NCBI GenBank assembly: GCA_026075535.2
Contig: AP026540.1
Location: 9,982,001 to 10,046,000 of the forward strand
Direction of reading: 5' to 3'
DNA from: Tricholoma matsutake
Lineage: Eukaryota > Basidiomycota > Agaricomycetes > Agaricales > Tricholomataceae
Length of the DNA: 64,000 nucleotides
Part shown: positions 55,470 to 64,000 of the stretch, piece by piece
Numbering within the stretch: the first letter of the stretch is position 1
How the letters are laid out: every line of letters starts with the position of its first letter
Notes under the pieces: generated by a model
Seen by the model: the letters and a program-made list of their open reading frames with translations, nothing else
What the model was told of the DNA's origin: nothing
The model's database searches: none
Position numbers and translations under genes: made by a program

Positions 55470-58400
55470 CTAGTATAATGATGGTAGGGCATATCCATTT
55501 CTCCTGCATTTGCATGGATGTGGACAATCAGCTATGACATCTGCAGGTGAGCAGTATATAAAGACAGTTTGAACGTTGGATATACCTAACTCATCCAAGT
55601 CGGTCAGATCACTTTCATCATCACTGCTTGGTTCACTTTCATCATCACCATCTGAATCGCCCTCTTCACTGTCATGGTCAGAGTCATCTGAGGAATTAAC
55701 ATTAGATTCTGAATCCACAACCAGATCGTTGTACTGGTGTACAAAGTCCAGGTCTACAGGAGTTGCCCTGAGACTCAGGATATCACTGCCTGCAACATCT
55801 TTGTAAGTAGATTGTGTTTAAAGAAAGTGTAATAAACCTATATCTCATGTATGAGGATAACATTTCTGCCGTAGCCTTAACAATGTATCTTGGTCCCACC
55901 CACTCAAAGCCCTTGCTAACCCCAAAATGCAGAGCAGAAGGGAAATACTTCTTCAATAAACCTGTCAGAACATCCGCTGTGCACTCCAACACTTCACCTT
56001 GAACACCCTTCTCTTCTGCCATAGTCTTATACGAGATGAGTGCAGAAATATGCTGGGAGAGTAGGTTCTTGAATACGAGACCACCATTGATGGGTGAGTT
56101 CTTCTCAGGGTCGAGGAACATGTAGTGTGCACACCACCAATGATGAAGGTCCCTAGATAGTCCACGAGTATATATAGTGCACAGCCGATCATGGTCATGT
56201 TTATGACCACATCGATGTTTCTTCTTGTATGCCAGAGGGTTGATGAGATCCCCAAGTTCCATGACGACGCACAACATGAACAGGTCAAGTACCCCTTTGA
56301 AGGTGGAGACATTGGAAATATGAGGAATAGGTGGCACTGTCAACAAATCTAGTTTAGACCCACACTTGACAAGGACATGGTGAAGACAAGTAACCATCCT
56401 TCGAAGTAGAAGATCCACATCATGACTGTGTTCAGTGTTTGTCACCCTCTTGCTGGCAACAAACATATGATAAAGCCCAAAAACTGTGTCTTGGATTGTG
56501 GACATCACATAAAAATGACCTCCATGACAAATTGCAGATTCTGGTGTAACAACAAAGTATGGTGTGTTTGGCTGCAGAAACCTACAGGACAAGGATTATG
56601 AATACTGGGGTGCCAAGCAAACATAACTTACATTCAGGATCCAGGACAAAGAAGGACTGCTTCAAGATCCCACTTCTCCAGGTTAGCAGCAGAAATATTG
56701 TATTCTTCAGTGAAAAGTGTAGCATCAGAAAAATGCATTGACCCAAGTTTGGGTTTAGCAATGATCCACCATTTCATGCTAGTTTGTGTGTCAATGTAAG
56801 TGCAGAAGCCATTGCAATCAATATGCCAGAGATGGTGAGCACCTGAAGTTGCCACAAGGCCCCATCTAGTACTTGCCATTGGAAATGAAATAGCATGGCC
56901 ACACATCAGTAAATTGACAGTGTCATGGAACACTACAACATCGGATGCAAACGATGGGGGAGGATGAGGAGCAGACAGCATTGGGAAGTCCAGTGCATTG
57001 AGGATTTTACTTTTCTCCCTATGACACTTCAGCACCTTCTAAAGTGCCCATGATGATTCAGCTTCAAAGGAGTTTTCAATTGAGTAATTTGGTGCATAAT
57101 CAGGATGTCAGAACACAACAAGAATACATTTCACTGTACACACCATGAATCATCACAGTCTTGTACAGGTCCCCCAATGTTTTCAAACCCTTTTCGTCAA
57201 AACCAAGTGTAGGCTCAAATTGGTCAGGTATGACAACATGTTTTCGGTGGAATATTGCTTGTATCTCTTCGTCACTCCTGGTCTCGAGTTCCTGCTTTGA
57301 GAGTATACAGAATGCGCTCTCCTCTGGACATGCCATCCACAGAGGTCAGCCATCTTCATAGCCCACTATGACAGCATTGTGAATAATTTTGAACATGGTG
57401 CGCTCATCGGCAAACTAGAGAAGTACCTAATGTCACTATGCTACAGTGAATGAGTCTAGATAGAGCTTACATGGAATGATGGGGTGAACATAACTGGGTC
57501 AACCTTCCCAGGAGACCATAGCTGTACCGATTTGCTGATGAATCATTTCTGTAGATAAAATATGAGTTAAGGTAATGATTATCGCACATATAACCATACA
57601 TACCTTTTGAGTTCTTGAAAGGTTTGGTTTTTCAGGTTTGATCTGCAAGGGACGATAAGCTTTGTTCTTTTCAGATGGCAAATGACTGACCATGTCCTGT
57701 GTTAAGTCGATGATATCAACAAGGCTACTAACACCGCCAAATCCGATCTCCTCAAAATAGTTGTGCTCCACAGCATCTACAGATTGCTCTCCAGATTGAA
57801 TTTTTGATTCAGGCTTTGGCTTTGACCTTGACTTTAACTTTGTTTTTGGCAGTGCAAGGGGCAATTTGTCCATTTTCTTTGTTTTTGCCTCTCGCATCGG
57901 GTTCTTTCCCTTTCTGCCAGCGATTGGACTGTCCTTTTCATTGGTGAGTGAATTGTTGGAGGGTGAAGGCATCTTGCGGGGGGGGCTTGGTTCTGCAGTT
58001 GCATTGTTTGGAGCCTTGTTGTGCTCATTCATACTGCCCTCTCTCATGTCCACATCCACCACACCAGATTGTCCTTCTTGGTTTGCAATGTCTCCTGTAT
58101 CCGCGTCAACATCCATTGCGCTAGGATTCTTGACTTCCCCTCCAGCTCTTCCCAATTGTTCTACCTGCTGTGTGACACCTGCTCTATCCACAACACCTGC
58201 TCTATCTATGTCACCTGCTCTATCCATGTCACCTGCTCTATCCATGTCACCTGCTCTATCCATGGCAATATCCATACCAGAGTTGCCAGTGAGCTTTTCT
58301 GGTTGAGCACTTCCTTGGTCACTTTGGTGTCAAAAAGCCCCTCTTCCAGTGCCACTATTTCCTTGTCCATGGCTATCATCTTCCTCAGAATTCCTACCTC

Positions 58401-58557
58401 CAAGATGGTGCAATCCTTCACAAATGCGATTTTCATCCTCATCACCATCTCCCTCCTCCTCCTCCTCCTCTTCCATGTCCACTGCAGCCCCAGGTCCACC
58501 ATGTACGGAGGTTGCACCACGTGCAGAGGAATTAGGAGAATCCACATGATGATTCAC
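55470..58557 (-). pseudogene. JmjC-domain 2OG-Fe(II) oxygenase-like gene, broken
   Basis: JmjC proteins are 2OG-dependent oxygenases, many of them histone demethylases. Reading minus: an acidic N-terminus and DRAGDM hexapeptide repeats (58,275 down), Lys/Pro-rich linker, GGVSSLVDIIDLTQDMV, IPDQFEPTLGFDEKGLKTLG (57,240-57,170), then LVATSGAHHLWHIDCNGFCT with the HxD iron motif, KWWIIAKPKLGS with the 2OG-type Lys, RFLQPNTPYFVVTPESAICH with GGHFYVMSTI (second iron His), and a long helical C-terminus ending in a Ser/Asp-rich tail at 55,470. Frame breaks: a TGA at 57,346-57,348 and a TAG near 57,038-57,040. It is therefore probably dead. It lies in the same orientation as the TET/JBP pseudogene, 1.4 kb away. 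Confidence 0.72.
58171..58267. repeat. 18-bp tandem repeat coding a hexapeptide
   Basis: cacctgctctatccatgt is repeated about five times with drift, coding (minus) Asp-Arg-Ala-Gly-Asp-Met repeats in the JmjC-like protein. Confidence 0.8.
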
Positions 58558-59084
58558 ACAACATTCAGAGGTAACAACTGGGACCTTTGGTATTTGGATA
58601 TCTGAGAAATTGAATTAAAGTTGGTCTGTACATAATAAAAGAAGGTCTCACCAGCTGTGAACCAACTGGCATCAGCATTACATATACCATGTATACCCAT
58701 TGCAGAGATATCTGTGAATGCTTCCACCAATAACCCTGGAATCATTATGGCTGTCTTTGTGGTGGCAATATCAAATATGACTCTCAATAGTCATTTTTCA
58801 GCCATTCTAATTATAGTGGGTTGTCTGTTACCAAATGTTTTCCAGAGCTATAATAATGTTTAGGAATCAGTAGTGTCCTTCAAGTTCCAAGTGCTCTCGT
58901 ACCTCAAACATTTTCATCTTCCCAAAAGACACATTTATTAATGAACAATTGACAAGAAGGAATAGGGGTGAAAGGGCAAGAGTGATAAATAAAGGGTTTT
59001 GTAACATTTTGGGCGCTATGTCAAAATTCTCGCCATCTACCAAAACACCATATCTGACACGTTATCAGCGTCACAAAAGGTCTA
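58558..59084. other. Unassigned; short minus-strand frame
   Basis: A 77-residue minus frame (58,554-58,787) with ATTKTAIMIPGLLVEAFTDI might be an exon of the neighbouring unknown gene. Not recognised. Confidence 0.35.
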
Positions 59085-59908
59085 TCATGAACTTATGCCC
59101 TTACTTTCTAAGTGCCTCCTTGAGATTGTTCTTGTCATTGGGTAAGTACAGATTACCCTGATGATTAATGTGTTGGGAGAAAGAAATATGGGATATGGCA
59201 CACATACTTGGAGAAGGTAGTAGAGATGAAATGCAGCAGCAGCAAAGTTTTGGATAATCTTTGCCCTGTGAACACTCCCCGTGATATGACATAGTGCATG
59301 ATAACAGGCAGAGAGCCAACCATCAACAGTCATTGCATTGAGAAATATATGTGTGCTATCAGATTCCATACTTTTCACCGCCGTTTTGACAACTTTAGGC
59401 CAGTCCCCCATAGTTGCATGGCCCTGAGAGGTATATTGTTAAACAGGCAAGTAGTGTTACAGAGAAGAAGAGACACACAATCTTATCAATGAATGGCACT
59501 TCCCCCCTTTCTATGGAATTGCTCTCTGATGCCATATCAAAAACGAATGTGACTGCATCCAGGAGCTCATACTTCAGCAATTCCTTCACAAATATGTTGG
59601 CCTGTTTCTCAGGAAAGTTGCCATCCAGACAAAATCTTTGCAGGACTGTCAATTTCTCCATTCCTGCAACGTATGCGGACCCAGATTGGCACAAGTTCTC
59701 CTGCTCACAAATCACACTCAAGTACACCTTAGCAGAATAAGAATTAACAGAAAATAATTGAAAATAATTGAAAAGCAAGTCAACTCACACACACATCAGA
59801 TACCGTTTCTAGTTTATCAAGACCGCCGGGGGCAGAGACAATATCCATTTTCTGAGGAATGTTTTTGAAAAATGTGCTTGTTGTACGAAATTTCTCCTGG
59901 TTGGCCAT
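59085..59908 (-). CDS. Unrecognised multi-exon protein, possibly repeat-associated
   Basis: From ATG 59,908 a first exon (about 40 residues, ending KLETVSD) joins by an intron of about 65 nt to VYLSVICEQENLCQSGSAYV. A long exon then codes KLTVLQRFCLDGNFPEKQAN and DAVTFVFDMASES, and a third exon carries GDWPKVVKTAVKSMESDSTH and DGWLSACYHALCHITGS. The helical, ARM-like pattern is clear but I know no family. It runs in the same direction as the two oxygenase pseudogenes and might belong with them. The 3' end is not settled, and it may also be broken. Confidence 0.45.
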
Positions 59909-60938
59909 TGCGAAGAAAAGCCTTCCTAGCACTGCAACCAACTTCAAGTTATACACAAATGTCAGGTAGATATTTCAAGTGCTTGAGTGACAAAAGTCAG
60001 ACTCAACACCAGTGCAGGTGACAAAAAGTCAGACCAGCACTTTACTCCTGCCAGGAATATGGTTAGTTACGATGAGAATTTGAATGAGAATACTTCAGGT
60101 TGAAGAATAGTTTCTCAAAGATGCGTCCAAGTCCAAGTATGAGGTAGTACTATGAGTCACAATCTTCAAGTTGAATTTGCATTTCTCACATTCGAAAGTC
60201 TAGGGTTGGGTGTTTATGCTGCAGAGATTTATTTGGGCACTTTCATTCATATTGCTCTGTGAATCACCAGACAAGAGTGGGGTTGATGGATGGGATTCCT
60301 GCAATGTACAATTTGGCCCCATACATTTTATTTCTCGACACCTCTAATCCTGGCACTTCAACTCGACTCACTCCATTGTCAGGTGTTAGGTCACACTGAA
60401 GACAGACTCTCTTGCTCACTTACCATTTGATGAATCCAGATACTTCTCAGTTCTGCTTGTCATGCTTTCACTTTATTACTGTTTAATAGCCTCTGGACGC
60501 TGTTCAACAATCACCCACTTGTTTGGTTACAGTTACTAGCAAGCCCTTCCACTCACATACTGAGTTTGACAGCATCCATGCGTTTATGGTGTTATCGAGG
60601 CGAGTCTCCAGATGACAAGCAGGATGCAGATGTGACACTTTGAGAGGCCATGGAGCAATTTTCAGATGAGCTGCATTCTGCCAAGGTAGAAGATCTTGTA
60701 TCAATGTGGGCATCAATGATTCTATGTGTGGGATGCCATTCTGATGTTGAGCAATAGAACTTTGAACCATTCATATTGTGTGCTTCATATGACCATCAGA
60801 AGATACAACAGCTCTGGATTCCTCTGATTCACCTGTCATCTCCAGCATGATCCGGCTACTGACATTGCATGGATATATCAGGTCAAAAGAGGAAGGGTGT
60901 ATGTGAACAATGTCAGAATATGGTGCAAAGGTGGTAAC
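59909..60938. other. Unassigned DNA before the Ty3/gypsy element
   Basis: No gene recognised in about 1 kb. It contains the third copy of the dispersed doubled agtcagac motif (59,985-60,035). Short frames on the minus strand near 60,504-60,774 have no motifs. Confidence 0.4.
59985..60035. repeat. Dispersed repeat, copy 3 (double agtcagac motif)
   Basis: gagtgacaaaagtcagactc ... aggtgacaaaaagtcagacc; best preserved of the three copies. Confidence 0.6.
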
Positions 60939-61553
60939 TGTAAGGGGAACACCTTACGAGCCCCTACAATGGTTGGTGCACATTTGCGAACATTTCTGCA
61001 CACCCGCAAACGTTTGCGCAACAAAGCGCCTTTTGTGCAACGAGGCACCTTTTGTGCCAACCATCTACAAACATTCTGATATTTCAATCCATCAGCCCCT
61101 ATTGTACTCTCACCATTCTCACAGTCAATACCCTGCGCAAACCATTGTCGCAGTTTGCGCCTTTGCACAAACCAGTTGCGCAATCGTTGCGCCTGCAGAA
61201 ATGATCGAGGATGTCTTCGCACGCCCATTACCAATCATGGCCTGATGCGGACACCACTTACTGAGTATGGCCTAATGCAGACACTATCACTGATTGATGG
61301 CCATCTCCCCAAATGGGAACACAACCCTGGATCTGAATTAGTGCTAGGATGGAAGGAGCTCCAAGTATTTTAGAATGTTGCATGCCTTCCATATATATAC
61401 TTCGGCCTTGCACTGGACTCCTTAGAGTTTTCTCTTTGGTTTTACCTTGCAAGGTATGGGTCTTTCCTTGTTCAATAGTTATTGAATCTAATCTTTGGTT
61501 TTCCCTTGCAAGTATCGAGTTCTTAGGACTCTGATTGTAAGGTTGCCCTTACA
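60939..61553 (+). repeat. 5' LTR of the Ty3/gypsy element
   Basis: 615 bp beginning TGTAAGGGG and ending CCCTTACA, matching inverted ends. A TATA-like run (atatatatac) lies near 61,392, followed by C/T-rich sequence. The right border rests on the terminal motif only, since the partner LTR is outside the window. Confidence 0.7.
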
Positions 61554-61709
61554 GAAGAAAACTCTCTCTTTAGTGGACTGAAGGTAGTAGGTTACCACAG
61601 CCAGTGACTTGGTTTACAAAAATTTTGCACATTTTCACAACTTCGGAAAGCTTCGCTATCATCCCTCCACTCAACTCTTCCACCCCTTTACACAACTACC
61701 AACCTTCCC

Positions 61710-64000
61710 ATGGAGACAGACAATGAGGACCGCCTCCAGTGCATTGAAGCGAGCATTGCAGCCCTTGTACAGACTATGGCAGTATTCACGCAACGAGAGG
61801 CGGACCGCCAAGAGCCACAGGTGCTTCCGAGCATCTCCAACCCCACAGACCTAGGGTCTCCAGGCCCAGTAGTTCACAAAATCCATTGCGAAACATTGTT
61901 GCGAGATTACCGCCCCAAGCCTGCAAACCCTGCAGATTTTTTGGGTGATCATTCACAGGGACGAGTGTTCCTGAATTCATGCGCACTCTATTTTGCCCTC
62001 TCTCCTCATCAATTTGCGGACGAGCATGCGCAGATTATGTGGGCCCTCTCATTCATGAAGGGCAGACAAGCCACACAGTTTGTGGATCGTCTCATGTGCA
62101 ACTACCAACTAAGCGGAAGACTCCCCTACACCTCCTACTCCAATGTTGCAGATGAATTTGCGAACGAGTTCTGTCCAAAGAATGAGATCCAATCTTCACA
62201 GACCGAGCTCGAGACTGTGAAGTACTTCCAAGGTACATGAACCATTGACGAGTACGTCAATGACTTTCGCAAACTGGTAGAGCAAGCGCAGTACTTCGAG
62301 GGCTCGCATATCGTCCTCAAATTCCGACAAGGTCTAAACGTGAAGATCCAAGACCATGTCACCTGTCTCACCACCGGACGACCTTTGGATAACACCCCCA
62401 AGCAGTGGTACAATGCCGCTATCATCTGCGATGAAAATCACATTGTGAATGAGGCTTTTCACATGTCTTCACGAATGGCCTCACGATCCAAAACCAGCTC
62501 ACAGCTGGGGAACATGTTCTGCAAGCTCATTCCCACCATGGTGCAGCCCCTCCCCCTGATTTTGCACACAACTGCCCCATCGTGATACACACCTTCAGCG
62601 CAAAGTGTCTCCGCACCCACTAAACCAAAGGACAGATCTGCGCTTGTCTGCTTTCGTTGCAGAGAATCTGGTCATACACGACCTGAATGCCCAAGACGGT
62701 TTGACATTTGGTACATGGATGGCGAAGAGCACCACGATTTTGCACAGGAGGAATTCACAGCACTGGATGTGAATGACACAAATGAGAGGAATGAGGAGCC
62801 TGTTGTAGAAGTAAAGGAGAATTTTCGCAGCAACAACGAGTGAGCAGTACACCACCATTGTCCGCGAAAAATCATTTCGTAGTGTTGTCAGTAGATGAAG
62901 TGTACAAATCAAATTCTATTTCATCGACCGATCTCTCTGTGAACGATGCGGAAGCCATACTAACCCATCCCTATCCTTGTTTGCATTTTCATAAGCACCC
63001 TAAATGGGAGAAACGACTCCCCAACCACTATGTCATAGCAGCGACCCCAAGCCCCCACTTGTTCGAGCTTGAAGTATCGCTGCAAACCACCGATACTGGC
63101 ACTGTGCACATGACCAAGGCGCTATTTGATTGTGGCGCCACCGGCCTTTTTGTCAGTTCCGATTTTGTTGTGTGAAATCACCTCGCAACAAAAGCGCTCA
63201 GCCGACCCATCCCTGTGTTCAATGTCAATGGCTCAGCAAATGAAGCAGGTGATATCTCGGAAGTTGTAGAGGTCCTACTATGATTTTGTGACCACTCTGA
63301 ACGTGCGATGTTCGCAGTGACTGGCATCGGCAAGCAAGATGTTATTCTCAGCCTCACCTGGCTCTGCGAGCATAATCCTGAGGTGGACTGGCAGACTAAT
63401 GAGGTCAAAATGAGTCGATGCCCGAATCACTGCTGCACCTGTCAGAATGAGATGAATGAAGAGCACAATAGCGCTTTTCGGGAAATCACTAGCATTCATA
63501 CCTGTTGTGTGGGTCCCATGCCTACCCCTGATGTTGAGATGGAGGACATCCTGGACCTTCCACAACTGGTGAACAATGATAACAATGACAAAGACCATGA
63601 CAAACTGCCCCTTTTGAGCAAAAACACGGTCAAAGAGGGAGATCGCATCTTTGTCGCTACCATTCCCTGCGACGTGGAATTTGTTCATGCCACATCCAAC
63701 ATTTCACAATGGCTAGCAGAGGCCTTCCATAAGAATGTGCAACCAAAGTCCTTTCATGAATCCGTCCCTGCACACTTCTACGAGTTTGAGGACCTATTTG
63801 CAAAGTCTTCATTTGACTGCTTGCCTGACCGAAAGGTATGGGATTATGCGATCGAACTCATCCCTGGTGCAAAGGCCGCTAGCTGCAAGGTCTACCCCCT
63901 CGCGCCCAACGAGCAGGCTGAGATGGACAAATTCATCCAGGAGAACCTAGCCACTGGCCACATTTGCCCCTCGAAGTCGCCGATGGCATCCCCCATCTTT
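61710..64000 (+). pseudogene. Ty3/gypsy gag-pol, decayed and truncated by the window
   Basis: From ATG 61,710 the gag region runs through LLRDYRPKPANPADFLGDHS and a matrix/capsid-like helical part. A zinc knuckle follows (CFRCRESGHTRPEC, the CCHC pattern), then an aspartic protease with ALFDCGATGLFVSSDF, where DCG replaces the more usual DSG, and FAVTGIGKQDVILSLTWLCE. Near the window end the reverse-transcriptase N-terminus appears (KVYPLAPNEQAEMDKFIQEN, SPMASPIF). In-frame TGA codons stand at 62,238, 62,583, 63,173 and 63,281, each where Arg would fit. A frameshift lies near 62,835-62,845. It cannot be translated as one protein now. Confidence 0.82.

Larger units (their letters stand above)
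60939..64000 (+). mobile_element. Ty3/gypsy LTR retrotransposon, 5' part (cut by window end)
   Basis: A 5' LTR is followed by gag, a CCHC zinc knuckle, protease and the start of reverse transcriptase, in the usual Ty3/gypsy order. The element continues beyond base 64,000, so its 3' LTR and target duplication cannot be checked. It is old: several stops and at least one frameshift break the coding frame. Confidence 0.85.

Overview
The window looks like nuclear DNA of a mushroom-forming basidiomycete (Agaricomycetes). The signs are dense short introns of about 38-65 nt, a Plavaka-type transposase, decayed TET/JBP-like and JmjC-like genes typical of that class, and single-copy genes with fungal domain layouts. 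Most stops inside broken genes read as CGA to TGA, as expected where methylated CpG decays. I cannot name the genus.

Layout. (1) 1-8,910 is transposon-derived: a DUF6698-like gene (minus) faces a broken Plavaka transposase (plus), followed by an inverted-repeat element with a second one nested in its left arm; the nested element carries a RecQ-like helicase fragment. (2) 9,400-33,430 is a compact gene island: WSS1-type protease (+), EEF2KMT/EFM3-type methyltransferase (-), mitochondrial ribosomal protein mS45/Bot1 (+), Dal5-type MFS transporter (-), chaperonin CCT7 (-), RAD5 (+), APH-fold kinase-like protein (-), and two unrecognised conserved-looking proteins (-). Divergent pairs share promoters of 93-99 bp; convergent pairs end 148-180 bp apart. 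For WSS1, EEF2KMT, the transporter, CCT7, RAD5 and the APH gene I rebuilt exon chains whose summed lengths are multiples of three and which give family-consistent proteins. (3) 33,541-64,000 is a repeat island: nested TA-flanked MITEs, a roughly 188-bp tandem array, two copies of a hAT-like element with perfect 8-bp target duplications, an unrecognised LRR/F-box-like gene, a frameshifted ubiquitin-protease-like gene, a 3.7-kb LTR element carrying a cytochrome P450 N-terminal fragment, a TET/JBP-like oxygenase pseudogene split by the second hAT copy, a Tourist-like MITE, a JmjC pseudogene, and the 5' part of a decayed Ty3/gypsy element running off the window.

The most notable results are: a chain of microexons (5 nt and 3 nt in RAD5, inside the Walker A motif; 6 nt in WSS1; 7 nt in the transporter; possibly 3 nt in mS45); the clean hAT insertion whose removal restores the TET/JBP frame; the P450 fragment inside an LTR element; and the shared CGA-to-TGA decay. 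WSS1 (DNA-protein crosslink repair) and RAD5 (template-switch damage tolerance) lie within 9 kb of each other, but nothing here shows that they act as a unit.
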